In this document: positions 1-8,681 of the stretch, one piece after another
Layout of the letters: each line of letters begins with the position of its first letter
How positions within the stretch are numbered: position 1 is the first letter of the stretch
Source of the DNA: Candidatus Fukatsuia endosymbiont of Tuberolachnus salignus
GTDB taxonomy: Bacteria > Pseudomonadota > Gammaproteobacteria > Enterobacterales > Enterobacteriaceae
Assembly: GCF_964030845.1 (NCBI RefSeq)
Contig: NZ_OZ034983.1
Coordinates: 2,976,001 to 3,040,000, forward strand
DNA: 64,000 bases
Reading direction: 5' to 3'
Program-made: the position numbers and the translations under genes
The notes under the pieces: model-generated
Seen by the model: only the letters and a program-made list of their open reading frames with translations
The model's database searches: none
Told to the model about the DNA's origin: nothing

Positions 1-149
1 TAGGATTTTAGGTGGTTGCAAAATCATTCCTCTCTAAAGCGTCGTCAAGGTGATGGTTTTCCGTTACCATGCGAAGATTAAATTTCGTAAGAGGTTTAAT
101 CTATCTTAAGATAATTACAAATTAACATATTCTGCACATACGGCGCGCT
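1..149. promoter_or_regulatory. Leader region upstream of yheS
   Basis: There is no coding signal in these 149 bases. A 7-bp inverted repeat (GATTAAA at 76-82, TTTAATC at 95-101) lies about 50 bases before the yheS start. The AT-rich stretch after it (about 100-130) is where a promoter would be expected. No clear -35/-10 pair or strong Shine-Dalgarno sequence was identified, so this is only a plausible regulatory region. Confidence 0.25.
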
Positions 150-2045
150 ATGATTGTTTTCTCCTCTTTGCAAATTCGACGCGGTACCCGTGTCTTACTA
201 AACAACGCGACAGCAACGGTTAATCCGGGTCGAAAGGTCGGTCTAATCGGCAAAAATGGTTGTGGTAAATCAACACTACTGGCGCTACTGAAAAATGAAA
301 TCAGTGCTGATGGCGGTAACGTCACTTTTCCCAATAACTGGGCTTTAACCTGGGTCGATCAAGAGACTCCTGCTTTGGATGTACCGGCAGTAGAATACGT
401 TATCGACGGCGACCGTGAATTTCGTCAATTGCAAGCCCAACTGCAAACAGCCAACGAAAAAAACGATGGTCTTGCCATTGCCAACCTACACGGAAAATTA
501 GACACCATGCAGGCCTGGACTATTCAAGCACGCGCCGCCAGCCTACTCAATGGCTTGGGATTTTCACAACAGCAGCTGCAACAAGAGGTACACACCTTTT
601 CCGGAGGCTGGCGAATGCGCCTTAATCTGGCTCAGGCACTGATTTGCCGTTCAGATCTGTTATTGCTAGATGAGCCGACCAACCACCTTGATTTAGACGC
701 TGTTATCTGGCTGGAGAAGTGGCTAAAAAATTACCCCGGCACCTTGATTCTTATTTCCCATGACCGTGATTTTCTTGATCCTATTATCGATGAAATTTTA
801 CACATTGAACAGCAGACACTATACGAATACAGAGGAAATTATTCATCATTTGAACGGCAACGCGCGGCCAAACTTTCGCAACAACAGTCAATCTATCAGC
901 ATCAACAAGAAAAAAGGGCACATTTACAAAATTATATTGACCGTTTCCGTGCCAAAGCCAGTAAAGCCAAACAAGCGCAAAGTCGTATCAAGATGTTGAA
1001 ACGTATGGAATTAATCGCGCCAGCACATGTCGATAACCCGTTTCATTTTAATTTTTTCACGCCAGAAAACCTACCCAATCCGTTACTACAGATGGAGAAA
1101 GTCAGTGCCGGTTATGGTGAGCGGATTATTTTGCAATCGATCAAGTTGAATTTAGTCCCTGGTTCACGTATCGGTTTGTTGGGACGTAACGGCGCAGGGA
1201 AATCAACCTTCATTAAGCTGCTGGCAGGTAGCCTAACACCACAAAGCGGTGAAATCAGCTTATCCAGAGGAATTAAGCTCGGTTACTTTGCACAACATCA
1301 ACTGGAATATTTACGGGCTGATGAATCACCATTGCAGCATATTAATCGCTTGGCTCCCCATGAGACAGAGCAGCGTTTGCGTGACTATCTTGCTGGTTTT
1401 GGTTTTCAGAGAGGGCAGGTGATTGATCCGGTAGCCAGTTTCTCCGGTGGCGAAAAAGCACGCCTAGTACTGGCGTTGATTGTCTGGCAGCGTCCCAATT
1501 TATTGCTACTCGATGAACCCACCAATCATTTAGATCTCGATATGCGGCAAGCACTCACCGAAGCATTGATTGATTTTGAGGGCGCACTGGTAGTGGTTTC
1601 GCACGACCGTCATTTATTACGTTCAACTACTGATGAGTTGTATCTGGTACATGATGGCAAGGTGGCACCCTTTGCCGGTGATTTGGATGATTACCAACAA
1701 TGGTTAGGCGATTTACAACGTCAGCAAACGCAGCAACATAATCCCATTAAAGGCCAAAAACGGCGCGATGCAGAGTTCCTTAGTCAAAGTCAACCCTTGC
1801 GTAAACAAGTGACGACACTGGAACAACAGCTAGAGAAATTAAATACGGAATTGACGACCATTACGGAAAAACTCGCTGATGTCACGTTATACGACATGGC
1901 TCGCAAAACCGATCTGACGCTATGCCTGCAACAACAAACCCAGGCTAAAATCAAACTGGAAAAGGTTGAAATAGATTGGCTGGATGCACAGGAAAAACTA
2001 GAGCTAATGACTCAGAAATTTGCAGCGGAACAAAAAAAAGTATGA
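150..2045 (+). CDS. yheS: ABC-F family ATPase YheS
   Basis: A 631-residue soluble ABC-F protein with two ATP-binding cassettes and no membrane segments. Cassette 1 has the Walker A motif GKNGCGKST near residue 34, the signature FSGGW near 150 and Walker B/D-loop LLLLDEPTNHLDL near 172. Cassette 2 has GRNGAGKST near 345, FSGGEKARL near 431 and DEPTNHLDLD near 455. The arm/linker between them is basic and Gln-rich, and a coiled-coil-like Gln/Lys-rich tail follows residue 530. ABC-F proteins act on the ribosome during translation; the exact role of YheS is less settled. Length and sequence agree with E. coli YheS (about 637 residues), including the N-terminus MIVFSSLQIRRG, which fixes the start. 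Its stop overlaps the next start as ATGA. Confidence 0.96.
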   Translation: MIVFSSLQIRRGTRVLLNNATATVNPGRKVGLIGKNGCGKSTLLALLKNEISADGGNVTFPNNWALTWVDQETPALDVPAVEYVIDGDREFRQLQAQLQTANEKNDGLAIANLHGKLDTMQAWTIQARAASLLNGLGFSQQQLQQEVHTFSGGWRMRLNLAQALICRSDLLLLDEPTNHLDLDAVIWLEKWLKNYPGTLILISHDRDFLDPIIDEILHIEQQTLYEYRGNYSSFERQRAAKLSQQQSIYQHQQEKRAHLQNYIDRFRAKASKAKQAQSRIKMLKRMELIAPAHVDNPFHFNFFTPENLPNPLLQMEKVSAGYGERIILQSIKLNLVPGSRIGLLGRNGAGKSTFIKLLAGSLTPQSGEISLSRGIKLGYFAQHQLEYLRADESPLQHINRLAPHETEQRLRDYLAGFGFQRGQVIDPVASFSGGEKARLVLALIVWQRPNLLLLDEPTNHLDLDMRQALTEALIDFEGALVVVSHDRHLLRSTTDELYLVHDGKVAPFAGDLDDYQQWLGDLQRQQTQQHNPIKGQKRRDAEFLSQSQPLRKQVTTLEQQLEKLNTELTTITEKLADVTLYDMARKTDLTLCLQQQTQAKIKLEKVEIDWLDAQEKLELMTQKFAAEQKKV

Positions 2046-3079
2046 AGCCAATCGAGGTTAGCGTTATTGTACCGGTGTTCAATTGTGCTGCTTATCTTAC
2101 TGATTTAATGGATTCATTATGCAGTCAATCCGGTGTGTCATGGGAGATGATTGCGGTCAATGATGGTTCGACAGATGACAGCCTGGTAATATTGCAGGAG
2201 ATAGCCGCTACCGATACCAGACTAGTCATTATTAATCAATCGAATCAAGGGGTTGCTGCTGCACGTAACAGCGCTCTAGCACAAGCGCGTGGTCATTGGG
2301 TTGCTTTCGTCGATGCAGATGATTGGTTAGCTCCCGATACGTTACAAACCTGGGTGCAACAGGCGAACAGATTAAATGTCGATTTACTCATCGGCAACGG
2401 ATTTCGCTTCAGGATTGATCCTCATGCGCAGCACGCAAAACAAGCGCCCCTTCACACAACAAAAGGTTGCACAAAAGATTTACTGTATCATCATCCACCA
2501 GGACAGGTAATAAGTGGTCGACAATGGATTATTCATAGTGTTAAACAAGATGAATGGCTGCATTATGTATGGCTACAATTTGTTCGCCGGGATCTCATCG
2601 TGAATAACCAACTGGCGTTTATCCACGACATGGTACATGAAGATATTTTATGGACCACCGATCTGGCGCTAGTCGCGCAGCGGATTGGCTTTTGTGCGAC
2701 ACCATTTTATGGCTATCGCATCAATCCGTTGTCAATTACTCATTCACACTCTGCCCAATCGCTATACAACAGGGCAAACAGCTATGTAGACATCATTAAG
2801 GGATTTCTGGACAGAGCAACAACTACGGGGGATGATCCCTTGCTACGCAAAGCATTACTACGCCATGCTAACCGTGAAAGCGGCCATTTTTTAGGGCTAA
2901 TGCGTAAAAAAATAGCCAGCTCACCGGAACATACCGAGCTGGCTCGCCGTTTTATCAGATTAGGGTTACGTAGCGCTTTATTCCTCGGTGCAACCAACAT
3001 CAGTGATTTTTGGCGTGCGCTACGCTGTAGTCTAACAATCAGCTATTATGCCGTTGCTAATATCCGCGCCACACAGTAG
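2042..3079 (+). CDS. Family 2 glycosyltransferase, WaaH-like
   Basis: A 345-residue GT-A fold glycosyltransferase. The N-terminal half has the family-2 hallmarks: VSVIVPVFNCAAYL, NDGSTDDS and the metal/nucleotide-binding FVDADDW near residue 95. The second half contains HEDILWTTDLAL, which resembles the same region of the enterobacterial lipopolysaccharide-core transferase WaaH (YibD), so a role in core or surface glycan decoration is a reasonable inference. The acceptor is unknown. A longer reading from 1976 exists, but ATG 2042 is preferred: it overlaps the yheS stop (ATGA) and begins directly before the conserved beta strand. That overlap implies coupled translation with yheS, although the two functions are unrelated. 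A dispersed repeat begins right after the stop. Confidence 0.82.
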   Translation: MKPIEVSVIVPVFNCAAYLTDLMDSLCSQSGVSWEMIAVNDGSTDDSLVILQEIAATDTRLVIINQSNQGVAAARNSALAQARGHWVAFVDADDWLAPDTLQTWVQQANRLNVDLLIGNGFRFRIDPHAQHAKQAPLHTTKGCTKDLLYHHPPGQVISGRQWIIHSVKQDEWLHYVWLQFVRRDLIVNNQLAFIHDMVHEDILWTTDLALVAQRIGFCATPFYGYRINPLSITHSHSAQSLYNRANSYVDIIKGFLDRATTTGDDPLLRKALLRHANRESGHFLGLMRKKIASSPEHTELARRFIRLGLRSALFLGATNISDFWRALRCSLTISYYAVANIRATQ

Positions 3080-3080
3080 T

Positions 3081-3096
3081 TTTTGCAAGAAGTCTA
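3081..3096 (+). repeat. Dispersed repeat end, TTTTGCAAGAAGTCTA
   Basis: One copy of a short sequence found at many intergenic spots in the window (also 8604-8620, 15225-15242 reversed, 24226-24325, 24631-24648, 48919-48935, 53850-53991, 60949-60988). Full copies are inverted-repeat elements. This solo end sits between the convergent glycosyltransferase and rlmB stops. Confidence 0.7.
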
Positions 3097-3107
3097 ATGA
3101 TTTACAA

Positions 3108-3851
3108 TCAAATAAGACTACGTTGACGTACCACTTCAAACAAACAAACACCAGTAGCAACAGAAACATTCAAAGAAGACACCACACCGACCATCGGGAT
3201 ACGGATTAATTTATCGCAATGCTCACGAGTCAAACGACGCATACCTGTCCCCTCTGATCCCATCACTAAGGCCATAGGCCCAGTCAAATTGCTTTGATAT
3301 ACACTTTCTTTCGCTTCACCTGCCGTACCAACAATACAAATATCTTGTTCTTTTAATAGCCGCAGGGTACGTGCCAAATTAGTTACCGTAATCAAGGGTA
3401 CACTTTCAGCTGCACCACTCGCTACCTTCTTCACCGTGGCGTTAAGTGAAGCAGAGCGATTACGAGGTACAATAACCATATCCACACCTGCCACATCTGC
3501 ACTTCGCAAACAGGCGCCTAAATTATGTGGATCGGTAACACCATCCAACACCAGTAAAAGGGGGGTCTCTGTCTCTATACCGGCTAGCAAACCAAGCAAA
3601 TCACTTTCCTGGTACTGACGTCCTTTACGGACTCGCACCACAATACTCTGATGCACACCCCCTTCAGCCTGGGAATCCAGCCATTTTCGATTGGCGTGCT
3701 GAACCGCTAAACCGCAGGCTTCCACTTGAGAAACCAACGCTTGTAACCGACGGTCATGGTTATCTTTTTGAATAAAAACCTCGAGAAAACGTTGCGGCTC
3801 ACGCTCTAACAAAGCTTTGACGGCATGAATACCGTAAATAATTTCGCTCAT
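3108..3851 (-). CDS. rlmB: 23S rRNA (Gm2251) 2'-O-methyltransferase RlmB
   Basis: A 247-residue SPOUT-class methyltransferase that uses S-adenosylmethionine to methylate the 2'-OH of a conserved guanosine in the 23S rRNA peptidyl-transferase region. The N-terminal L30e-like substrate-binding domain (about 1-75) starts MSEIIYGIHAVKALL. The knotted catalytic domain (about 105-245) carries the three SpoU motifs: NLGACLRSAD, MGSEGTGMRRLT and IPMVGVVSSLNVSVA. Length is typical of the family. In many enterobacteria rlmB follows rnr. Here the sequence upstream on the same strand is only a PIN-domain remnant, so rnr is not adjacent. Confidence 0.96.
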   Translation of the reverse strand: MSEIIYGIHAVKALLEREPQRFLEVFIQKDNHDRRLQALVSQVEACGLAVQHANRKWLDSQAEGGVHQSIVVRVRKGRQYQESDLLGLLAGIETETPLLLVLDGVTDPHNLGACLRSADVAGVDMVIVPRNRSASLNATVKKVASGAAESVPLITVTNLARTLRLLKEQDICIVGTAGEAKESVYQSNLTGPMALVMGSEGTGMRRLTREHCDKLIRIPMVGVVSSLNVSVATGVCLFEVVRQRSLI

Positions 3852-3866
3852 GCAAAGATCCGCTTT

Positions 3867-4031
3867 CTAATTGCAGGCCAATAGGTTTAGATACATTTTC
3901 TCAGCCAAGCCGATTATTTTGTCATCCGCAGTAATAGACGTCATCTTTTCAACCTTCGACTGAGAAACCAGTATTCTATCAAATGGGTCTTTGTACATAT
4001 CCGGTAAAGCTGATAGATTTATAGGCTTCAT
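3867..4031 (-). pseudogene. C-terminal remnant of a PIN-domain (VapC-like) toxin
   Basis: A 54-residue open frame beginning MKPINLSALPDMYKDPFDRI, followed by an LVSQS..VEKMTSITADDKI segment. The pattern LP..Y.DPFDR.L..Q....... .ITAD is the typical C-terminal half of PIN-domain ribonuclease toxins, including the last acidic positions. The N-terminal half with the first catalytic Asp is absent: an in-frame stop (TAA) lies a few codons upstream of the ATG. A purine-rich GGGAGGT stands directly before the ATG, so the fragment might still be translated, but it cannot be an active nuclease alone. No antitoxin partner is visible nearby. The identification rests on motif pattern only. Confidence 0.55.
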
Positions 4032-4074
4032 TACCTCCCATTATACTTTTTGAGAATAAAGGATATACAAAAAA

Positions 4075-4497
4075 ATGAGTACATGTTCAATCACAGGACT
4101 AAAGCAACAACTCATTAAGTCTAAAGAATTAAATACCGTATGGAACTATTTTTTCGATCTAATGAAAGAAACAGGGAGTTTACGAAAGGATAACACTACC
4201 ATTCCAAAACCTAAAGAAGAAGATACCCTGATAGCTGTACTGACTATAATCGAGAATATCGTAGGTCAAAAATTGGATAGAAAAGTAACTTTTATTAACT
4301 TGATGTTTAATAAAGTTTCCGATTCACACTTTTATCACGGTTTTTGCATGATTAAGGGCTTTTTCCAACCTCTTTCCATTTTTTATTTTCTTGATGTTGA
4401 AATGGGATCCTTCCTTTATAACAAAAATGGGCGTTCCGAGATGTTCAGATTTTCACTGACAACAACAACAGATCCTAATACTTTAATTAAACATTAA
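4075..4497 (+). CDS. Hypothetical protein
   Basis: A 140-residue open frame of unknown family. It is AT-rich, has an AAGGA-type ribosome binding site about 10 bases before ATG, no signal peptide and no evident transmembrane helix. The N-terminal third is charged (Lys/Glu-rich) and the centre more hydrophobic, around FYHGFCMIKGFFQPLSIFYF. It lies in a small accessory patch between rlmB and glmS beside a PIN-toxin remnant and an amber-interrupted gene, so recent acquisition is likely. No function can be assigned. Good codon structure over 140 residues and a plausible ribosome binding site argue that it is real. Confidence 0.5.
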   Translation: MSTCSITGLKQQLIKSKELNTVWNYFFDLMKETGSLRKDNTTIPKPKEEDTLIAVLTIIENIVGQKLDRKVTFINLMFNKVSDSHFYHGFCMIKGFFQPLSIFYFLDVEMGSFLYNKNGRSEMFRFSLTTTTDPNTLIKH

Positions 4498-4642
4498 GAT
4501 TTTTCTGCCGTTTGTTGACACATTCACAATGTTTAGTAATATATTCCATAAATGCCTCACTATCTCGTGATTAACAATCTGATGAAACATTTTTATCTCG
4601 ATATAGGGGGCACTTATTCATTCTTAATTAGAGTGTTATTTT

Positions 4643-5203
4643 TTATGAATAGTCTTGAAGTAGTTTCATTGTATCACTACTGCTTGGTCCTCCAGAACTA
4701 AATACACCTGTTAATCTTTCCAAAAATGATTCTTTTTTAGAACTTTCTTCTTTTATAAGGCCGATAAGAGTATTTTGTAAAGTAATGAGAGGTTTGAATT
4801 TATTAGGCTTAAATGTTGCAGTATTTTCGCAGATCTTAATTATAGATTGTATTACTACAGTATATTCATCGCCCAAACACGTAATCTTAGTTTTTTCCGT
4901 TTTACTTAATTTCTTTACAGCTTCATTCAATGATTTTGCTGCCTTATTAATACTTGAGACATGATCTGCATTTAACTTTGATCCTGGCTCGAACCCTACG
5001 TTTAATTCTTTCAACGGTTCTTTTATTTTAGCCCAAAATATATCTATGTAATCAAGCAGGCAGTTTTTTAATTTTCCTTTTTCCAACAGTACTTCTGGGA
5101 CTACTCCAGCATTTCCTGCTGAAACAGGCTGAGATGATATGGAATCAGCTCTCATCTACTGGTATGGAACTTCTCCAGCACCAGTAGCACCAACGCTTAG
5201 CAT
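4643..5203 (-). pseudogene. Hypothetical protein with in-frame amber codon after residue 15
   Basis: The best start is ATG at 5203 with AGGA about 9 bases upstream. It reads MLSVGATGAGEVPYQ, then TAG (5156-5158), then continues in the same frame from ATG 5155 for 170 residues to the stop at 4643. The downstream part begins MRADSISSQPVSAGNAG and ends SSSDTMKLLQDYS. The Ser/Gly/Ala-rich polar N-terminus followed by a helical, Lys-rich body resembles the layout of secreted effectors, but no family is recognised. The stop follows a CAG, so a single C-to-T change of a second CAG could have created it. The 170-residue part could be expressed from ATG 5155, which lacks a clear ribosome binding site. 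Confidence 0.5.
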
Positions 5204-5240
5204 AATATTTATCCTCAATTCAATTAATTTCTTTAACTAA

Positions 5241-5266
5241 GAAAAAACAAGGCCTAATAATAGGCC
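5241..5266 (-). terminator. Rho-independent terminator after glmS
   Basis: Perfect 6-bp stem GGCCTA (5251-5256) / TAGGCC (5261-5266) with a 4-base loop. Read on the minus strand it is followed by TTGTTTTTTC (5250-5241). It lies 80 bases past the glmS stop in the direction of glmU-glmS transcription. Confidence 0.75.
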
Positions 5267-5346
5267 AAGAGAGTCTCTTAATCAGCAACTCACTAACGAA
5301 TAACAGTAGCTAATGAAGAATTGTATAAAGATAGGATTCACAACGC

Positions 5347-7173
5347 TTATTCAACCGTCACCGATTTTGCTAAATTACGCGGTTGATCGACATCGGTGCC
5401 TTTAATCAGAGCGACATAATAGGCAAGCAGTTGCAGTGGCACGGTATAAAAAATGGGCGCGATAATTTCTTCTACATGTGGTAATGGAATAATTTTCATG
5501 CCATTACTGTCACTAAAACCCGCATTTTGATCAGCGAAGACATACAACTGCCCCCCTCGGGCGCGTACTTCTTCAATATTCGATTTCAGTTTTTCTAGCA
5601 GTTCATTATTTGGCGCGACAACAACAACCGGCATCTCATTATCGACCAGTGCCAACGGGCCATGTTTCAACTCACCGGCAGCGTAAGCTTCAGCATGAAT
5701 ATAAGAGATCTCTTTTAGCTTTAGGGCACCTTCCATAGCAATCGGATATTGATCACCTCGCCCAAGAAACAACGCATGCTTTTTATCAGCAAAATTTTGT
5801 GCCAACATCTCAATGGTTTTATCCAGTGCCAACATCTGTTCTATTCTGGCAGGCAATTTTTGCAGTGCCTGCACAATATCATGTTCCCGACTTTCCTCTT
5901 GACCTTGCAAACACCCAATGTAGGCCACCAGCATTAACAACACGGTTAGTTGGCTCGTAAATGCCTTGGTAGAAGCAACACCAATTTCAGTACCGGCTTT
6001 AGTCATCAATGCCATATCGGATTCACGTACTAATGAAGACGCCAAAACGTTACAGATCGCCAATGAACCTAAATAGCCAAGCTCTTTAGACAGACGTAAT
6101 GCCGCCAGCGTATCTGCCGTTTCTCCCGATTGTGACAACGTGATCAGTAGACTATTTGTACGTGCGCAAGATTTGCGGTAACGGAATTCAGAGGCAATTT
6201 CAACATCGCATGCTATGCCTGCTAAAGATTCAAACCAATAGCGTGCTACCATCCCTGAATTGTAAGAGGTGCCACAGGCAATAATTTGAATATGTTGTAC
6301 CCCTGACAGTAACTCCTGTTTTTCAGCCAATTCTGACAAATCGACTTTACCATGATTCAAACGGCCTTCCAGTGCATTTTTAATCGCTATCGGCTGTTCA
6401 TAGATTTCTTTTTCCATGTAATGACGATAGGTTCCTTTATCACCCGCATCATACTTTGTTTGCGATTCAACTACTGGGCGTTTTACTACATTGCCCTGTT
6501 TATCAAAAATACTCAGATTATCGGCACTTATTTCGGCCAGATCCCCTTCTTCCAGGAAAATAAAACGACGGGCAACAGGTAGCAGAGCTAATTGGTCGGA
6601 GGCAATAAAATTTTCACCCTCGCCACAACCAATCACCAGTGGACTACCTGAACGAGCAGCCACTAAACGACCAGGATCACGACTATCCATTATCACTGCA
6701 CCATAAGCACCGCGCAATTGAGCAATCACAGCTTTAACCACCTCGAGCAGAGAACCACCTTGCTGTTGCTGCCAATTCACGAGATGAGCAATCACTTCAG
6801 TATCGGTTTCAGAAGTAAAATGATAACCACGACTGATCAATAGCTCGCGTAATGATTCATGGTTTTCAATAATACCGTTGTGAACCACAGAAATATGTTG
6901 CGAAACATGAGGATGTGCATTGACTTCTGAAGGTTCACCGTGAGTCGCCCAACGGGTATGTGCAATGCCGGTACTACCCTGTAATTTTTGCATTACAGCA
7001 GCATCAGACAATACCTGCACTTTACCCACTCGACGCAAACTATTCATCTGACCTTTGCTATCGACCACGGTTAGACCGGCGGAATCATAACCGCGATATT
7101 CAAGACGGCGTAAACCTTCAATCAATATTTCAGCAATATCACGTTGCGCTACTGCACCAACAATTCCACACAT
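5347..7173 (-). CDS. glmS: Glutamine-fructose-6-phosphate aminotransferase GlmS
   Basis: A 608-residue cytoplasmic enzyme making glucosamine-6-phosphate from fructose-6-phosphate and glutamine, the first step of the UDP-GlcNAc pathway for peptidoglycan and lipopolysaccharide. The N-terminal amidotransferase domain (about 1-240) starts MCGIVGAVAQRD, giving the catalytic Cys right after the processed Met, and contains THGEPSEVNAHPH. Two SIS sugar-isomerase domains follow: CGTSYNSGMVARYW near 300, with TLSQSGETADTLAALR downstream, and LGRGDQYPIAMEGALKLKE near 470. The C-terminus DVDQPRNLAKSVTVE is the conserved active-site tail. Length matches E. coli (609). It follows glmU by 12 bases and ends before a terminator. 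Confidence 0.98.
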   Translation of the reverse strand: MCGIVGAVAQRDIAEILIEGLRRLEYRGYDSAGLTVVDSKGQMNSLRRVGKVQVLSDAAVMQKLQGSTGIAHTRWATHGEPSEVNAHPHVSQHISVVHNGIIENHESLRELLISRGYHFTSETDTEVIAHLVNWQQQQGGSLLEVVKAVIAQLRGAYGAVIMDSRDPGRLVAARSGSPLVIGCGEGENFIASDQLALLPVARRFIFLEEGDLAEISADNLSIFDKQGNVVKRPVVESQTKYDAGDKGTYRHYMEKEIYEQPIAIKNALEGRLNHGKVDLSELAEKQELLSGVQHIQIIACGTSYNSGMVARYWFESLAGIACDVEIASEFRYRKSCARTNSLLITLSQSGETADTLAALRLSKELGYLGSLAICNVLASSLVRESDMALMTKAGTEIGVASTKAFTSQLTVLLMLVAYIGCLQGQEESREHDIVQALQKLPARIEQMLALDKTIEMLAQNFADKKHALFLGRGDQYPIAMEGALKLKEISYIHAEAYAAGELKHGPLALVDNEMPVVVVAPNNELLEKLKSNIEEVRARGGQLYVFADQNAGFSDSNGMKIIPLPHVEEIIAPIFYTVPLQLLAYYVALIKGTDVDQPRNLAKSVTVE

Positions 7174-7185
7174 CAGTTTATATTC

Positions 7186-8559
7186 CTATTTAACGATTTT
7201 TTTTACCGGACGCTGCCAACCTTGAATATTGCATTGTTTAACACGACTGAGTACCAACTCGTTTTCAGCAATATCATTTGTTACTGTCGTACCGGCGCCG
7301 ATGGTCGCCCCATTTGCCACCTTAATCGGTGCTACAAATTGGCTAGCCGAACCAACAAAAACATTATTACCGATGATCGTTTTATATTTATTAGCACCAT
7401 CATAGTTACAAGTGATGCTTCCTGCTCCGATATTCACGCCAGAACCAATATCAGCATCTCCAAGGTAAGAAAGATGACCCGCCTTGGAGCCTTTGCCCAA
7501 ACGTGTCTTTTTAATCTCGACAAAGTTGCCAACCTGCACCCCCTCAGCCAACTCACTCCCTGGACGTAAGCGAGCAAAAGGACCAACGCTGCAAGTCGCC
7601 TCCAAAGAGGCATTTTCCAGTACGGTATAAGGTTTAATTTGACAGTCATCACCAATCCGCGAATTTTTTAAAATACATCCAGCACCGATATGTACCCGAT
7701 CTCCCAAGGTGACACTACCTTCAATAATCACGTTGGTATCAATAGTAACGTCGCAACCACAGGTCAAATCACCACGTAAATCGAAACGCGCCACATCGAG
7801 CAAAGTTACGCCAGATAAAAGTAATTTCTCTGCCTGCTCCATTTGAAATACCCTCTCAAGACGTGCAAGCTGCAAGCGGTTATTAATACCTTCAACTTCA
7901 CTAAAACGAGCAGGCTGGACGGTAGCGATTTTTCTACCCTCAGCATGAGCAAACGCGATGATATCAGTGAGATAAAATTCACCTTGGGCGTTGTCATTAT
8001 TTAGCATAGACAACCCCTGTTTCAGATCAGCACCATTAGCAACCAAAATACCGGTATTGATTTCGTTGATTGCTCGCTGACTGTTATTGGCGTCTTTATG
8101 CTCGACAATGCCGATAACATCACCGTTTTCACGTAAAATGCGACCATAACCACAGGGATCATCCCGCTTGACTGTCAGCAAACCGATACCTCCCGTAGGC
8201 TTGACCGCTAACAAGTGCTTTAATGTTTCCACTGTGATCAAGGGCACGTCGCCATATAACACCAGAACATCTTCATCAGCAGAAAAATAGGGTGCTGCTT
8301 GCTGCACAGCATGTCCGGTGCCAAGCTGTTGCTGTTGCAAGACCCAATTCAATTCAAGATCAATCAACGTCTCTTTAAGTAATTCGCCACCATACCCATA
8401 AACCACATGAATGTTGCTCGCTCCTAATTCTAAGGCAGCGTCAATGACATGCCGCACCATAGGTTTGCCTGCCAGTGGATGTAACACCTTAGGCAGTGCT
8501 GAGTACATCCGTGTTCCCTTACCGGCAGCAAGAATGACGACACTTAAACTGTTTGACAT
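7186..8559 (-). CDS. glmU: Bifunctional N-acetylglucosamine-1-phosphate uridyltransferase / glucosamine-1-phosphate acetyltransferase GlmU
   Basis: A 457-residue enzyme for the last two steps to UDP-GlcNAc: acetylation of glucosamine-1-phosphate, then UMP transfer. The N-terminal pyrophosphorylase domain (about 1-230) has the signature LAAGKGTRMYS near residue 10 and VLYGDVPL. The C-terminal left-handed beta helix (from about 250) shows hexapeptide repeats and ends in the acetyltransferase region with GNFVEIKKTRLGKGSKAGHL and ITCNYDGANKYKT. The frame is open upstream to 8685, but ATG 8559 (MSNSLSVVILAAGKG) gives the E. coli length (456), and the extra 42 codons run through a dispersed repeat. 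It is in the usual atpC-glmU-glmS order. Confidence 0.97.
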   Translation of the reverse strand: MSNSLSVVILAAGKGTRMYSALPKVLHPLAGKPMVRHVIDAALELGASNIHVVYGYGGELLKETLIDLELNWVLQQQQLGTGHAVQQAAPYFSADEDVLVLYGDVPLITVETLKHLLAVKPTGGIGLLTVKRDDPCGYGRILRENGDVIGIVEHKDANNSQRAINEINTGILVANGADLKQGLSMLNNDNAQGEFYLTDIIAFAHAEGRKIATVQPARFSEVEGINNRLQLARLERVFQMEQAEKLLLSGVTLLDVARFDLRGDLTCGCDVTIDTNVIIEGSVTLGDRVHIGAGCILKNSRIGDDCQIKPYTVLENASLEATCSVGPFARLRPGSELAEGVQVGNFVEIKKTRLGKGSKAGHLSYLGDADIGSGVNIGAGSITCNYDGANKYKTIIGNNVFVGSASQFVAPIKVANGATIGAGTTVTNDIAENELVLSRVKQCNIQGWQRPVKKIVK

Positions 8560-8603
8560 AAATAACCTGATTACTCTAATTGAATGGTTGAATATAGGAC
8601 GAG

Positions 8604-8620
8604 GTTTTGCAAGAAGTCTA
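8604..8620 (+). repeat. Dispersed repeat end, GTTTTGCAAGAAGTCTA
   Basis: Solo copy of the repeat end described at 3081-3096, here in the atpC-glmU spacer. It lies between the atp terminator hairpin and the glmU start and accounts for the spurious upstream extension of the glmU frame. Confidence 0.7.
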
Positions 8621-8633
8621 ATGAAACAACATA

Positions 8634-8650
8634 GCCCACCAAGGGTGGGC
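8634..8650 (-). terminator. Stem-loop after atpC
   Basis: GC-rich 7-bp stem GCCCACC (8634-8640) / GGTGGGC (8644-8650) with a 3-base loop, 32 bases past the atpC stop. On the minus strand it is followed by TATGTTGTTTC, only a moderate T-run, so termination may be partial and allow readthrough into glmU-glmS. Confidence 0.55.
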
Positions 8651-8681
8651 CAAAGGTACATCACTTTCTTAATCAATACGA

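Noticed and set aside
1976..2041. Upstream extension of the glycosyltransferase to 1976
   Set aside because: It overlaps the yheS 3' end and has no conserved residues; ATG 2042 directly precedes the family motif.
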